Positions 8,634 through 19,660 of a stretch of DNA of 51,327 bases are shown here, piece by piece; the first letter of the stretch is position 1; each line of letters begins with the position of its first letter. The DNA comes from Deltaproteobacteria bacterium. GTDB taxonomy: Bacteria; Desulfobacterota; Anaeroferrophillalia; Anaeroferrophillales; Tharpellaceae. A program made the position numbers and the translations under genes. The notes under the pieces are model-generated. The model was given only the letters and a program-made list of their open reading frames with translations. It was not told the origin of the DNA and ran no database searches. Where the stretch lies: NCBI GenBank assembly GCA_016938065.1, contig JAFGVI010000133.1, forward strand, positions 1 through 51,327. The letters run 5' to 3'.

Positions 8634-9374
8634 TCAGCCGGTTTGCGGGAGAAACATGTTGAGGTACTGAGCAAAGATGGAGAGATAATTGAAAATCAAG
8701 AGCAGACCGACGATCACGAGAAAGATGCCGCTGATAATACTTACAATGCGCAGATAACGATTAAACCGGGAAAAATAGGTAAGAAAAGTGTTGAAAGCCA
8801 GAGCCGAAAGGAGAAAGGGCAGGCCCAGTCCCAGGGAATAGGCAACCAGCAGAAAAATTCCGCTCCCGACATTTTCCGAGGTACTGGCATAGAGCAGAAT
8901 GCTCGCCAGAATCGGTCCGATACATGGCGTCCATCCCGCGGCAAAGGCAATCCCAACGAAAACCGAACCCAGATAACCCAGCGGTTTATCGTTAAACTCG
9001 AAACGTTTTTCCCTCTCCAGCAGCTTAAATTTGAACAGACCCGTAATATGAAGACCGAGCAGGATCACAACAACTCCACCAACCCGACGGATTGTGGCCT
9101 GATTCTCCTGAAAGAAATTACCAACGTAGGTCGCTGACGCGCCAAGAGCCACAAAAACCAGCGTGAATCCTAAAATAAAGAAAAGGGAGTGAAACAGGGT
9201 ACGCCGGCGCACCGAACGGCTGTGATTTTCCACCAGTTCATCAAAAGATATTCCGGTAATATAGGTCAGATAGGAAGGTATAAGCGGCAGCACGCACGGT
9301 GAGATAAAAGAGAAAACCCCGGCTGTAAAAGCGATGAGCAACGATATCTGGGAAGTAGAAGATTCCATAGCCAT
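8634..9374 (-). CDS. ccdA: CcdA-family thiol:disulfide transporter
   Basis: CcdA carries reducing power from cytoplasmic thioredoxin across the inner membrane for cytochrome c maturation or periplasmic thiol reduction. The 246-residue protein has about six membrane helices. The two redox cysteines lie in SPCVLPLIPSYL (first helix) and WTPCIGP (fourth helix), matching the DsbD/CcdA core. It starts 5 bases after the aroB stop, implying co-transcription. ATG 9368 (two codons in) is an alternative start and the ribosome site is weak. No periplasmic thioredoxin-like partner is adjacent. Confidence 0.9.
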   Translation of the reverse strand: MAMESSTSQISLLIAFTAGVFSFISPCVLPLIPSYLTYITGISFDELVENHSRSVRRRTLFHSLFFILGFTLVFVALGASATYVGNFFQENQATIRRVGGVVVILLGLHITGLFKFKLLEREKRFEFNDKPLGYLGSVFVGIAFAAGWTPCIGPILASILLYASTSENVGSGIFLLVAYSLGLGLPFLLSALAFNTFLTYFSRFNRYLRIVSIISGIFLVIVGLLLIFNYLSIFAQYLNMFLPQTG

Positions 9375-9379
9375 AAAAA

Positions 9380-10492
9380 TTACGCCACCACTAAAGGTTT
9401 TTTACATTTATCGATGATTTCCCGCAGGAGCCCGGCATCAATATTTTCATCCAGAAAAGGATCACCGAGACCACGGAGCAGAACCATCGACAACCCGCGC
9501 CCGGCCTTCTTGTCACGCCGCATCAGATTAACCAGAATTTCCGGATCAGCATCGGCGGGAACCAGCATCGGCAAACCATAAAGATCGAGCAGTTTCAAAG
9601 CTCTCTGGAAGGCTGCCTCGGAGAGTAATTTCATGGTCTGAGAGAGAGCCAGAGCACACACCAGACCGACAGCCACAGCTTCACCATGACCGAGCTTCTG
9701 ATAGGCGTAGGTTTTTTCCAACGCATGTGCCACCGTATGCCCCAGGTTGAGCGCGGCCCTGACCCCTAACAGATCGTGTTCATCGCGCACCACAAAGTCA
9801 GCTTTGATCCGACTGCAGGAGTGAGTCATAATGGCCAGGCTGCGAGGCTTGCGCTCGGCAATTTCAACCCGGTTCATCTCTAAAAAAGAGATAAAATCAG
9901 CACCGGCCAGGAGACCGTATTTCACCACTTCACCGAGCCCGCACAGAAACTCACGCTCCGGCAGAGAAGCAATAAAATCGACATCGGAGATTACTACCCG
10001 GGGCTGATAAGTTGTCCCCACCAAATTTTTGCCAACGTCCAGGTTGACCCCGTTTTTTCCGCCGATAGAACTGTCAACCTGCGCCAGAACCGTAGTCGGC
10101 ACCTGAATCAGATCAATGCCGCGCATATAAGTGGCGGCGGCATAACCGGCCAGATCACCGACCACGCCTCCACCCAGGGCGCAGACAAAACCATTACGCT
10201 GCACACCGGCCTGAAACATCTCATGATAAAGACGCTGCAGAACCTCGTGATTTTTAAACTCTTCACCATCCGGCAGGATAATGGCAGTACTCTCATAACC
10301 GGCGGCGGCCAGCCACTCCTGCACCTGACGCAGATAGAGCGGGGCAATCGTCGTATTGGTAACAACCACCCCATGATGCCCGCGCAGACGGGGCAGAAGC
10401 AGGCTGTCACCCCCGGCTTTAATCAGGCCGGAACCGATGTGAATCGAATAACTGCGCGATTCAAGAGCAACCGTTAATTTATGCGACGTCAT
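9380..10492 (-). CDS. aroB: 3-dehydroquinate synthase
   Basis: AroB converts DAHP to 3-dehydroquinate, the second step of the shikimate pathway, using NAD and a divalent metal. The 370-residue protein is of family length. It shows the NAD-binding segment GGGVVGDLAGYAAATY, the VPTTVLAQVDSSIGGK motif and the metal-binding region LNLGHTVAHALE. Its start lies 3 bases after the purC stop and its stop 5 bases before ccdA, so it sits in the middle of a tight minus-strand transcription unit. No other aromatic-pathway gene is in the window. Confidence 0.96.
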   Translation of the reverse strand: MTSHKLTVALESRSYSIHIGSGLIKAGGDSLLLPRLRGHHGVVVTNTTIAPLYLRQVQEWLAAAGYESTAIILPDGEEFKNHEVLQRLYHEMFQAGVQRNGFVCALGGGVVGDLAGYAAATYMRGIDLIQVPTTVLAQVDSSIGGKNGVNLDVGKNLVGTTYQPRVVISDVDFIASLPEREFLCGLGEVVKYGLLAGADFISFLEMNRVEIAERKPRSLAIMTHSCSRIKADFVVRDEHDLLGVRAALNLGHTVAHALEKTYAYQKLGHGEAVAVGLVCALALSQTMKLLSEAAFQRALKLLDLYGLPMLVPADADPEILVNLMRRDKKAGRGLSMVLLRGLGDPFLDENIDAGLLREIIDKCKKPLVVA

Positions 10493-10495
10493 GCC

Positions 10496-11206
10496 CTAGA
10501 TTTCACCACAGACCCGGCGACAGATTTCCAGATAGGCCTCTTCAACCTTGCCAAGTTCCTGACGAAAGCGATCCTTGTCAAGTTTCTCCAAAGTGTGACA
10601 ATCCCAGAGCCGGCAGGTGTCCGGACATATTTCATCGGCCAGCAGAATGCGCCCGTGATAGGTGCCGAATTCAAGTTTAAAATCAACCAGCAGAATATCG
10701 CGCGCCAGAAGATATTCGCTCAACGCCTGGTTAACTTTAAGCGCCACCTCCCGGACAGTATCGATCTGCGCGGCCGTAGCCAGATTGAAAACCAGTACAT
10801 GATCACGGTTGATCATCGGATCATTAAGAGCATCATCCTTATAGTAATATTCAACAATCGCCTGCGGCAGTTTTTCGCCTTCCTTACGCCCCATTCTTTT
10901 GGCCAGGCTGCCGGCAACATAGTTGCGAATCACCACCTCAACCGGAATTATCGCAACCTTTCGAGCCAGCATCTCGCGATCGGAAAGCTGCTCGATAAAA
11001 TGACTTTCGATGCCATGTTCGGCCAGCATCTGAAACAATCTGGCCGAAACCCGGTTATTGATTATCCCTTTATCCAGAATAGTGCCCTTTTTCGCTCCGT
11101 TAAAAGCGGTCGCATCATCCTTGAAGTAGAGTATATTTTTGTCCGGATCAGCGGTGGCATAGATGATCTTGGCCTTGCCTTCATACAATTTTTCGCGACG
11201 TTCCAT
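10496..11206 (-). CDS. purC: Phosphoribosylaminoimidazole-succinocarboxamide synthase
   Basis: PurC joins CAIR and aspartate with ATP to make SAICAR in purine synthesis. The 236-residue protein is of family length and carries the signature KLYEGKAK near its N-terminus, and the conserved EVVIRNYVAGS segment. A GTG at 11215 is only one base from the AAGG ribosome site (11217-11220). ATG 11206, about 10 bases away, is therefore the better start. It follows purB by 49 bases, and the two enzymes act consecutively. Confidence 0.95.
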   Translation of the reverse strand: MERREKLYEGKAKIIYATADPDKNILYFKDDATAFNGAKKGTILDKGIINNRVSARLFQMLAEHGIESHFIEQLSDREMLARKVAIIPVEVVIRNYVAGSLAKRMGRKEGEKLPQAIVEYYYKDDALNDPMINRDHVLVFNLATAAQIDTVREVALKVNQALSEYLLARDILLVDFKLEFGTYHGRILLADEICPDTCRLWDCHTLEKLDKDRFRQELGKVEEAYLEICRRVCGEI

Positions 11207-11255
11207 AATGTACACACCTTTCTAAAAACGTATCTAAAAACGTAAAAATGGTAGA

Positions 11256-12560
11256 TTAAGCCTCAGACTTGCCAAAAACCCGGGCAAAGATCACCGGAAT
11301 CTGCCGCATATGATGCTCAAGACTGAATTTCTCTTCGATAGCCGCAGGCGACAGATATTGAGCAATATCTGCATCCTGACAAAGATAAGCTTTAAATGAA
11401 CCACCATCCGCGAAAGCCCGCATCGCGTTGCGCTGCACCCAGCGATAGGCATCCTCCCGCGAAACCCCGGCCCGGGCCAGAGCCAGCAGAACCCCTTGCG
11501 AATAGATGGTGCCGCCGGTCAGTTCAATATTTTGCAACATCTTTTCCGGATAGACGACCAGCTTTTCCATCATTCCGGCAAAACGATGCAGCATGAAATC
11601 GAGTAAAATCGTCGCATCCGGAGCAATCACCCGCTCGACCGAAGAGTGGCTGATATCGCGTTCATGCCATAAAGCCACATTTTCCATAGCCGCCAAAGCG
11701 TACGAGCGCACCAGACGGGCGAGACCGCAGAGATTCTCCGAGAGCACCGGGTTGCGTTTATGCGGCATCGCCGAAGAACCTTTCTGACCGGCATGAAAGA
11801 ACTCTTCCGCCTCACCGACTTCTGTTCTCTGCAGATGCCTTATTTCAGTGGCAAATTTCTCAATCGAGGCGGCGATCAGGGCCAGGGTTGTAAAGAAAAA
11901 AGCGTGCCGGTCGCGTTGTACAATCTGGCTCGAAGCCGGCGCCGGCTGCAAATCGAGACGGCGGCAGACAGCTTCCTCGATGGCCGGTTCGATATTGGCG
12001 AAGGTGCCAACCGCGCCCGAGATCTGGCCGACAGAAATATCCTTAATAGCCGCCTCAAGACGCTTTTTCTGCCGAGCCATCTCATCGTACCAGATCGCAA
12101 ACTTGAGACCAACCGTAATGGGCTCGGCATGAATGCCGTGCGAGCGCCCGATCATCGGACAATCTTTCAACTCGAAAGCCCGGCGTTTGAGCTCAGCCAG
12201 AACCCGCTCAAGTCCATCAAACAGCATCTGTCCAGCCTCTTTAAGCTGCAGAGCCAGAGCCGTATCCAGAACATCCGAGGAGGTCATGCCTAAATGAATA
12301 TAGCGTGAGGCGGGACCGACATGTTCGGAAACCGAGGTCAGAAAAGCAATCACATCGTGGCGCACCTCGGCTTCGATCTGGTTGATTCGCACCACATCGA
12401 AAGCGGCTTTTTCTTTAATCTCAAGCCACTCAGGCTGAGGAATTTCGCCGCGTTCCGCAAAGACTTCACAAACCGCCAGCTCAACCTTGAGCCAGCTCGC
12501 AAACTTATTCTCTTCACTCCAGACCTGGCTCATGGCCGGACGTGAATAACGTTCAATCAT
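11256..12560 (-). CDS. purB: Adenylosuccinate lyase
   Basis: PurB cleaves SAICAR to AICAR and adenylosuccinate to AMP, releasing fumarate. The 434-residue protein starts with the typical MIERYSRP and contains the fumarase/aspartase-superfamily signature GSSAMPHKRNP, and the TSSDVLDTALALQL and GRSHGIHAEP segments. Length is normal for the bacterial form. GGAA lies about 10 bases before ATG 12560. It heads the purB-purC-aroB-ccdA run. The 106 bases before it likely hold a promoter, but I see no clear consensus. Confidence 0.96.
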   Translation of the reverse strand: MIERYSRPAMSQVWSEENKFASWLKVELAVCEVFAERGEIPQPEWLEIKEKAAFDVVRINQIEAEVRHDVIAFLTSVSEHVGPASRYIHLGMTSSDVLDTALALQLKEAGQMLFDGLERVLAELKRRAFELKDCPMIGRSHGIHAEPITVGLKFAIWYDEMARQKKRLEAAIKDISVGQISGAVGTFANIEPAIEEAVCRRLDLQPAPASSQIVQRDRHAFFFTTLALIAASIEKFATEIRHLQRTEVGEAEEFFHAGQKGSSAMPHKRNPVLSENLCGLARLVRSYALAAMENVALWHERDISHSSVERVIAPDATILLDFMLHRFAGMMEKLVVYPEKMLQNIELTGGTIYSQGVLLALARAGVSREDAYRWVQRNAMRAFADGGSFKAYLCQDADIAQYLSPAAIEEKFSLEHHMRQIPVIFARVFGKSEA

Positions 12561-12666
12561 AATAATCTGTTCCAGTAAATAAAAAGTCAGCAGAAATTGT
12601 AACTATACCAGCCGGTTTTCTCTGTGAACTACTCTGTAATAAATTTTCTACGGTAAATGCCGTCTA

Positions 12667-13140
12667 TCAATCTTTAACCTGGGGCCGCACCACCATCACC
12701 GAACAGCGTGAATTTTTTACAACCTTGTCGGCAACGCTTCCCATCAGGAACTTCTTGATGCCGGACCAGCCGTGCGACCCCATGAAAACGGCATCAAAGC
12801 CACCGTTTTCTGCTTCATCAATAATCATTGCCGCCGGAGATCCTTCGATCACCCGACCTGCAACCTTCAGCCCACTCTCTTTTAAAGTGGCCACTAACGC
12901 ATCCATTTTATCCTGCAAAGCCAAGATACGGGAAGCCGAATAGTGCTGCAACGTAGTCAGATCCTCAACTGGAAGACTGATACCGTCAAGACCGGAAAAG
13001 GCAAAGCCCTCTTCATACACATTGAGTAGCAGCACCTGAGCCCCGTAATCACGGGCAAATTTCAGCCCGACCCCGACCACATCATCAGTAACAGCAGAGA
13101 AATCGATTGCCAGGAGCACATTTTTAAAGCGCTGAGCCAT
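12667..13140 (-). CDS. Universal stress protein, UspA family
   Basis: The 157-residue protein is a single Usp domain. The motif GSHGWSGIKKFLMGSVA matches the G-x2-G-x9-G(S/T) nucleotide-binding pattern of ATP-binding Usp proteins, so it probably binds ATP. Its exact role is unknown; family members support survival in growth arrest or stress. A strong GGAGGTG ribosome site lies a few bases before ATG 13140. It lies 79 bases downstream of acnB. A TTGACA on the minus strand at 13216-13211 could be a -35 element, but no good -10 follows. Confidence 0.9.
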   Translation of the reverse strand: MAQRFKNVLLAIDFSAVTDDVVGVGLKFARDYGAQVLLLNVYEEGFAFSGLDGISLPVEDLTTLQHYSASRILALQDKMDALVATLKESGLKVAGRVIEGSPAAMIIDEAENGGFDAVFMGSHGWSGIKKFLMGSVADKVVKNSRCSVMVVRPQVKD

Positions 13141-13219
13141 AATTTCACCTCCAAAAAACCAAAAATCAATTATCGGCGAAACGGCAGAACTAGCATTTTC
13201 GGGGTGCAGTTGTCAAGTT

Positions 13220-15778
13220 TTAAGCAGATGGCGAGGCAAAATCAAGATACCTGTAAACCCTGGCATGCTTCACAAGCGGGAGCTTGCGGGCCACAATATC
13301 ATGATACTCGTCAACTGTCGGCAGACGCCCGAGAAGGGCTGCAACTGCGGCCATTTCGGCCGAACCGAGATAAACTTTCGCCCCATTACCGAGACGATTA
13401 TCAAAATTACGGGTTGAGGTCGAAAAGACCGTCGCGGCATCCGCGACCCGCGCCTGATTGCCCATGCAGAGACTGCAGCCGGGAATCTCGATCCGCGCTC
13501 CGGCTTTACCGAAAAGTGAATAGTAACCCTCAGCGCGAAGCTGCTCGGCATCCATCCGGGTCGGCGGCGTCAACCAGAGACGCACCGGCACCTGACCTTC
13601 ATCTTTTAAAATTTCGCCAACCGCGCGAAAATGACCGATATTGGTCATGCAGCTGCCGACAAAGACCTCGTCTATCTTCCGCAGGCGCTGTTCATCGCTC
13701 AAAATGTTACTTAAAGTGGCAACATCATCGGGATCGTTGGGACAGGCCAGAATCGGTTCGGTAATCAGACTCATATCAATCTCAAGCACCGCGGCATATT
13801 CAGCATTATTATCGGCCCGTAAAAGTTTGGGCTCAGCCAGCCAGTCGCGCATCGCCCGAGCCCGGCGTTTCAAGGTTTCGGCATCGCCATAACCGGCCCC
13901 GACCAGCTTATCAATCAGCGCGGCATTGGATGCCAGAAAGCCGGCCACCGAAGCTTCACCGAGCTGAACGGTACAGGCCGCGGCACTACGTTCAGCCGAG
14001 GCATCGGAAAGTTCAAACGCCTGTTCGCAGGTAAGCTCTTCGAGGCCTTGAATTTCGAGAATGCGACCCGCAAAAATATTCTTTTTACCCTCTTTGGCGA
14101 CCGTCAGCAACCCCTTCTCAATCGCCACCAGCGGAATCGCATTAACAAGATCACGCAAGGTTATGCCAGGCTGCAGCTGTCCGGAAAAACGCACAAGCAC
14201 ACTCTCCGGCATATCGAGTGGCATCAGGCCCGAAACCGCGGCAAAGGCGACGAGACCGGAACCCGCGGGAAAGGAGAGGCCCAAAGGAAAACGGGTATGC
14301 GAATCAGCCCCGGTCCCCAGCGTATCCGGCAAGAGGAGACGATTGAGCCAGGAGTGAATAACCCCATCGCCGGGTTTTAACGAAACCCCGGAACGGTCCC
14401 GAATGAACCCGGGCAGCTGATGATGCATGGCCACATCAACCGGCTGGGGATAAGCGGCGGTATGGCAAAAGGACTGCATTACGAGATCGGCGGAAAAATT
14501 GAGCGCCGCCAGTTCTTTAATCTCATCCCGGGTCATCGGCCCGGTCGTATCCTGGCTGCCGACAGTGGTAACCATCGGTTCGACATACATGCCCGGCCGC
14601 ACCCCCTCGCGACCACAGGCCCGGCCGACAATTTTCTGGGCCAGGGTGTAACCTGCGTTTGAGGCTTCGGGCTGCAACGGACGCACAAACAGATCGGTTT
14701 CTTTAAGCCCCAAAACCCGCCGTGCCCGACTGGTCAGCTCCCGACCGATAAGCAGAGGAATGCGCCCGCCGGCCCGATACTCATCGGCCAGAGTGTTGGG
14801 CTGCAGTTTGAAGCGGCTGACGACGCGACCATCTTTTTCAATCTCTCCGGCATAGGGTCTTAAGGTGATAAGATCACCGGTTTTAAGATCTTTAACCGGG
14901 GCTTCAATCGGCAGGGCTCCGGAATCTTCGGCGGTATTAAAAAATATCGGCGCAATAATACTGCCGATGATAATCCCGCCCCCGCGTTTGTTCGGCACTC
15001 CGGGAAGATCTGAGCCTAAATGCCACTGCAATGAGTTGATGGCTGATTTCCGACTGCTGCCGGTGCCGACAACATCGCCGACATAGGCCAGCGGCTGGCC
15101 CAAAGCCCGTAATTTTTCAAGCTGGGCCAGAGGTTCTTCAATGCGGGCCGCAAGCAGGGCTTTGGCGTGCAGAGGAATATCGCTGCGACTGGATGCCTCC
15201 GAGGCGGGTGAGAGATCATCAGTATTGGTCTCTCCCGGCACCTTGAAAACCGTCAGCCGCAACTCCTGAGGCAACTCCGGACGGGCGCTGAACCACTCCC
15301 CTTGCGCCCATGATTCAAGCAGCTGCCGCGCCCCCTGATGCCCCTTTTTAAATTTTTCGACAACCCAGGCAAAAGCATCGTAGACCAGCAAGGTGTGCTT
15401 TAAAGCCTCAATGGCCGCCGCCGCCACTTCCGACCGCTCATCGTCCATACTTTCGAGCAGCGGCGTCAGATTGTAACCACCGCGCATCATCCCTAACCAC
15501 TGCACGGCGCTCAAAGGCGAAATACCAACTTCAGGGGCCCGTCCGGCGATGACCTCGGCTAAAAAATCGGCCTTGATCCCTGCCGCCTCGTCAACCCCGG
15601 GGTTAACCCGTTCGCGCAGCAGAAAAAGCAGTTCCCGACGCTCCTCCCCCTGACTTTGCGGCAAATGTTCAATAACCGCAGTAACTTCATCAACACTCAA
15701 TGGTAATGGCGGGATGCCCTGTTGCTGCCGCAGGTCGGCAGCCTCGTGGTAGGCTTCAATAATCGTCATATCTTTCAT
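13220..15778 (-). CDS. acnB: Aconitate hydratase B
   Basis: AcnB isomerises citrate to isocitrate in the TCA cycle and is a 4Fe-4S enzyme. The 852-residue protein has the AcnB-type order: N-terminal HEAT-like domain (about 1-160), swivel domain (about 170-380), then the catalytic domains. The cluster cysteines are visible in VGSCMTNIG and [11 protein letters not shown]. Known AcnB homologues also bind RNA when the cluster is lost. AAGGAG is about 13 bases before ATG 15778, a longer gap than usual, but no better start is seen. It lies 25 bases downstream of the DUF748 gene. Confidence 0.97.
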   Translation of the reverse strand: MKDMTIIEAYHEAADLRQQQGIPPLPLSVDEVTAVIEHLPQSQGEERRELLFLLRERVNPGVDEAAGIKADFLAEVIAGRAPEVGISPLSAVQWLGMMRGGYNLTPLLESMDDERSEVAAAAIEALKHTLLVYDAFAWVVEKFKKGHQGARQLLESWAQGEWFSARPELPQELRLTVFKVPGETNTDDLSPASEASSRSDIPLHAKALLAARIEEPLAQLEKLRALGQPLAYVGDVVGTGSSRKSAINSLQWHLGSDLPGVPNKRGGGIIIGSIIAPIFFNTAEDSGALPIEAPVKDLKTGDLITLRPYAGEIEKDGRVVSRFKLQPNTLADEYRAGGRIPLLIGRELTSRARRVLGLKETDLFVRPLQPEASNAGYTLAQKIVGRACGREGVRPGMYVEPMVTTVGSQDTTGPMTRDEIKELAALNFSADLVMQSFCHTAAYPQPVDVAMHHQLPGFIRDRSGVSLKPGDGVIHSWLNRLLLPDTLGTGADSHTRFPLGLSFPAGSGLVAFAAVSGLMPLDMPESVLVRFSGQLQPGITLRDLVNAIPLVAIEKGLLTVAKEGKKNIFAGRILEIQGLEELTCEQAFELSDASAERSAAACTVQLGEASVAGFLASNAALIDKLVGAGYGDAETLKRRARAMRDWLAEPKLLRADNNAEYAAVLEIDMSLITEPILACPNDPDDVATLSNILSDEQRLRKIDEVFVGSCMTNIGHFRAVGEILKDEGQVPVRLWLTPPTRMDAEQLRAEGYYSLFGKAGARIEIPGCSLCMGNQARVADAATVFSTSTRNFDNRLGNGAKVYLGSAEMAAVAALLGRLPTVDEYHDIVARKLPLVKHARVYRYLDFASPSA

Positions 15779-15803
15779 ATCGCAGTCAATTCTCCTTAAA
15801 ATT

Positions 15804-18800
15804 TTACTTGATCTTCATCTCTACCTGGCGAGCTTTTTCGGCAGATGCCGAAGCTTCCGCCGCAACCTTGGAGTCAATCGGCTGCGGCTCAACCAGAAAC
15901 AGACGCTGATTCTCAACCGGCCCTTTCTGACTAAGAAACTGCATGACCATGCGCGCCCGATTAGCGGCCAGCAACAGCAGTTCATCATCACTGACAACAA
16001 CGAAATTCCGCAACAAACGCTCCTGTTCTGCGGGCTCAATTTTTTTTACCATGCGCAACAGATTTTTCTCTTTCGCAAAAGGGGCGGCTTTGTAGGCCTG
16101 CCAGAGATAATGTTCAAACTCGGCTGCCGTAACCATCACCTCATCGAGCGAGCCCTGATCTTTTCCGGAGCCCCCCTTTTCCTTGAATTTCTGCACCTGC
16201 AAAAGATTTTTAAAATGCTCCTCCTGCAGAGCCTGGCGATCACTGACGGCATCGGCCCGACCGGCGATTTCAACTTTCAGGCCGGGCCGGTCGTAGAGCA
16301 CCCGGGCCAGCTTGGCAAGTCGATCCTGCGCGGTTGCATCAAGTTCCGCCTGACCGGCGGCAAACGTAACCAGGTTAAGCTCTTCACTACCACCGGCCAG
16401 GGAACTGATCAAGGCAAAAGGCGAAGTTACCGCTTTCGTGATAAGATTAATAAAAACCTTGACAATGATACCGCCCAGACTGAATTTGGGGTCATCAAGC
16501 TCGCCGCTGACCGGCAGATTGAGATGAATCTCCCCCTGACGGTCACGCAAAAGGGCCACCGCCAGTTTAACCGGCAGCTTGAGCGCCTCCGGACTGGCGA
16601 CTGGAGCCCCGAAATCAAACTGATCGAGGAAGATGGCATTGCTGGTATCAAGCTTTTGTTTTTCCAGTTTACAGGAGAGATCAAGCGAAAGTTTCCCCTT
16701 GCCGATAGCATAACCGACAAATTTTCCGCTGTAAGGCGTCAGGTCGGTCATCTCCAAACCCTGACCTTCAATTTTCAAATCGACATAAAGATCTTCAGCC
16801 AGAGGATCAATAAAACCGTCAACCGCAACCGGCGCCTGCTGATTGAGCTGGCCCGCAAGCTTGACCTCGGCCGGTTTTTTACCGAGAGAAGAGAGCCCGG
16901 TCACTTGCCCTTCGAGATCGCTTAAAGAGAGTTTAAATGATGGCGACAGCGAGCGATCGATAAAGGTTACGGCACTCTTACCGAGGACAACCTTTTTAAA
17001 CTCCAGCGCCATTGTAGGCCCGGACGGCGGCACCGCCGAAGCCCCGGTTTGAGTCTCCGGCAAAGTTACTGACGCAGAATCAGCGGACTTAACATCTTTT
17101 GCCACGCGCATCAACTCAAGATTGCTGCGCCCGTCACTCTCCTTAATAAAATAGGCCTGTAAACCGTCAACAGCGCACTGCCGCAACTTTAATGCGGGGG
17201 GCTCGGAAGCTAAAGAGAGACCGGTAAAGGCTAACTTACGCAAGCTCAAAACATCAGCCCCACGCTTACCTTCTACCATTTTCAAGTTTTCAACTGCGGC
17301 CTTGCCGACAAACGCTGCACCGGTTTTCCCCGCAGATCCTTGCGCCAGAGAAAAATGTCCCTCAGCCCCGGCTGCCCCCTTAACCAAGAGCAGATCAAGC
17401 TGCTCGCTGAGATAAGGCTGCAGAACCGGCAACGACACGGACTTTAGGTCGACATCCAACTCCAGCGCAGGCGGTGCCAGACGAATCGGCCCTTTAAGCG
17501 CAAGCCGCCCACCTTCAGCCAGACGCAAATCGAGCTGACAGGTTCCTGCAACATTTTTACCGTTACCGAGCTGATCAAGCGCCAGATTTATCTGATCAAG
17601 CTTGATGTGCGCCTTGGTTGTCGGGACAAAATCAGTAAAATCTACCTGAAAGTCTTGCAAACGCCCTTTTTCAAGCAGTAGATGCCAAGGCGGAGAGTCA
17701 AGCGCTGTCGCAGACCCGGCAACCTTGCCGGCAACGACTGCCGTTGCCCTCTTTTTATCGGCCGAGGGTTTATCTGCTGCGGCTGGGGGCAAAAGCTCGG
17801 TCAGATTGACAACCTCAGCCGCACTCCGCACCAGCTGCAACCGGCCTTTGTTTGCCTGCAGTGAACCCAGCACGCATTCGCGTTTCAGCAGATCAAAACG
17901 GCTTTGCGACAAAGAGAATTGCGGCAGAGCAAAAATCGGCTCCCCGGCAAAAGAGTTCAATTTAAGATCGGCCAGGGCAAGCTTCAGGTTTTGTGCCTGC
18001 AAATCAATTTCGGCCCCTTCGTTTCGGGCAAGTTTGAGCTCGCCCGCAAGATGCAGGCACCCACCAGCAAAATGACCGGCAAAAAAATCCTTATAGTAGG
18101 CCTCATAGCGTGACAGCGGCAGATTATCGACAGCAAATTGCGTTTTGAGGATCAGCGGGTCAATCGCAAAATCTCCACTGGCGGTCACAGTCTCCCCGGC
18201 ATCACTTTGCAGTTTCAAGGTATAGCGGGCAAGCTCTCCCTTGGCCGTGCTGAAGTCGTCCAATTCAACGTCAACCGGGGATAAGCGGGCTGAAAAAGCC
18301 GGGGTCACGCGCTCATCCAGGAGATTTACAAGCCCCTCATTCAGACGCAAACGCCCTAACCTGAAATTAAAGCCCTCTCCCTTTTTCTCAGCCACTGCCG
18401 GCGCGGCTTCAGGCTCGCCCGGTGCAGATATATCCGACGCTGTCGCAGCCAGCTGAGGCAGATAAAAAAGCCCGTCCCCTCTCAATAAAAGATTGACTTC
18501 GGGTTGATGAAGGACAATCTCATCAAGAAAAAATTCCCCCTGCAAAAGATTTCCCGGTCCGAAAGCAACCTTAAGCTCCGGCAGAAAAAGAAAACGGTGA
18601 CTCTGATCCTGGTCCTGACCGCTGACCAGCAAATTGTTTATCTGCGCAGTCCCGGAAAGGGTTAAACGGGAAACCTCATTTTCCGGTTGAACATAGGCAA
18701 GATCAAGACGGGTGGTTAAAGTTCCCGAAGCAACCGTAAAATTGCGGCCGGTGGGCAAATAGGAGAGATAATAAGGCAGATCCAGTTCGTCCAGGTTAAT

Positions 18801-19511
18801 ACTGAAATGAGTCTCCTGGGTCTTGGAAAAGGGTTTACTATGCCCCCCAATCTCCAGGGGCGCGCCATTGAGAACCGCGGCGAAGGCAGGTTGAACGTGG
18901 ACTTCAACCAGTTTAGGCAGATTGGATATCTGAGGCAGGCCGATGGTTATATCGCTGAGCCAATGAAAAACATTGCGGGCCTGATCCTTAAATTCAACAA
19001 TGCCACCGCCGATCGTAATGTTATTAAGGGAAAAACGAAACTTGTCTGCCGGTACCTCTGACTTACTGTTTCCCTTTGTTTTATCAGAGGCTGAAGGAGG
19101 GGGCAGGAGATCGGAAAAATTAAAGCTGGCGTCTTCGTTTCTGACAATTTGCAGATAGGGCCCCTGAATATCAATCCGCTGCAAAACCAGGGCGCGATTA
19201 ACCAGGGAAAGAAAACCGGCGAAATCGACAAGTAGAGAGTCGATTTTCAGCAGGGGAGCTCGTCCCTGCCGGGCCCGAATCACAAAACCATCAAGCTTAA
19301 ACTGCAACGTAAAGGGATTAAAGCACACCTGATCAATGGTCGTCGACCGCTTAAGAATTACGGGCAAGCGTTTTTCCGCCTGCGTTTTAAGCAGCCACGG
19401 CAGGAGAAAAAAACCACTTAAAGTGTATATAAACAGCAGCAAAAGAGCAAGCAGCAAGGTTTTTTGCCAACCCTTGATCCCCCTTCTTCTGTAATTTTCG
19501 GTTTCGCTCAT
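15804..19511 (-). CDS. AsmA-like DUF748 envelope protein with OmpA-like tail
   Basis: The 1235-residue protein has one N-terminal membrane helix (about residues 15-40) followed by a long periplasmic, beta-rich body. Repeated segments resemble AsmA/TamB-type lipid-transfer proteins (DUF748 family). Near the C-terminus, [20 protein letters not shown] followed by IAGRAD looks like the OmpA-like portion seen in this family. The likely role is in envelope lipid traffic or outer-membrane integrity; this follows from family knowledge, not proof. ATG 19517 overlaps the GGGAG site, so ATG 19511, seven bases away, is chosen. Confidence 0.8.
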   Translation of the reverse strand: MSETENYRRRGIKGWQKTLLLALLLLFIYTLSGFFLLPWLLKTQAEKRLPVILKRSTTIDQVCFNPFTLQFKLDGFVIRARQGRAPLLKIDSLLVDFAGFLSLVNRALVLQRIDIQGPYLQIVRNEDASFNFSDLLPPPSASDKTKGNSKSEVPADKFRFSLNNITIGGGIVEFKDQARNVFHWLSDITIGLPQISNLPKLVEVHVQPAFAAVLNGAPLEIGGHSKPFSKTQETHFSINLDELDLPYYLSYLPTGRNFTVASGTLTTRLDLAYVQPENEVSRLTLSGTAQINNLLVSGQDQDQSHRFLFLPELKVAFGPGNLLQGEFFLDEIVLHQPEVNLLLRGDGLFYLPQLAATASDISAPGEPEAAPAVAEKKGEGFNFRLGRLRLNEGLVNLLDERVTPAFSARLSPVDVELDDFSTAKGELARYTLKLQSDAGETVTASGDFAIDPLILKTQFAVDNLPLSRYEAYYKDFFAGHFAGGCLHLAGELKLARNEGAEIDLQAQNLKLALADLKLNSFAGEPIFALPQFSLSQSRFDLLKRECVLGSLQANKGRLQLVRSAAEVVNLTELLPPAAADKPSADKKRATAVVAGKVAGSATALDSPPWHLLLEKGRLQDFQVDFTDFVPTTKAHIKLDQINLALDQLGNGKNVAGTCQLDLRLAEGGRLALKGPIRLAPPALELDVDLKSVSLPVLQPYLSEQLDLLLVKGAAGAEGHFSLAQGSAGKTGAAFVGKAAVENLKMVEGKRGADVLSLRKLAFTGLSLASEPPALKLRQCAVDGLQAYFIKESDGRSNLELMRVAKDVKSADSASVTLPETQTGASAVPPSGPTMALEFKKVVLGKSAVTFIDRSLSPSFKLSLSDLEGQVTGLSSLGKKPAEVKLAGQLNQQAPVAVDGFIDPLAEDLYVDLKIEGQGLEMTDLTPYSGKFVGYAIGKGKLSLDLSCKLEKQKLDTSNAIFLDQFDFGAPVASPEALKLPVKLAVALLRDRQGEIHLNLPVSGELDDPKFSLGGIIVKVFINLITKAVTSPFALISSLAGGSEELNLVTFAAGQAELDATAQDRLAKLARVLYDRPGLKVEIAGRADAVSDRQALQEEHFKNLLQVQKFKEKGGSGKDQGSLDEVMVTAAEFEHYLWQAYKAAPFAKEKNLLRMVKKIEPAEQERLLRNFVVVSDDELLLLAANRARMVMQFLSQKGPVENQRLFLVEPQPIDSKVAAEASASAEKARQVEMKIK

Positions 19512-19660
19512 CTCCATTCTCCCGCAACGCCTGCCGACATTAAACCTCCATTATCCTTGCAGATCGGCCACTCAATAATTTTCAAATCAACAATTTAATC
19601 GACCGGCAGCATATAAATCCCCGTCGCATTGTCACTTTTGTACGTGCAAACAGCTGACAT

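Noticed and set aside
13188-13216. Promoter for the universal stress protein gene
   Set aside because: TTGACA is perfect, but no acceptable -10 lies at proper spacing.
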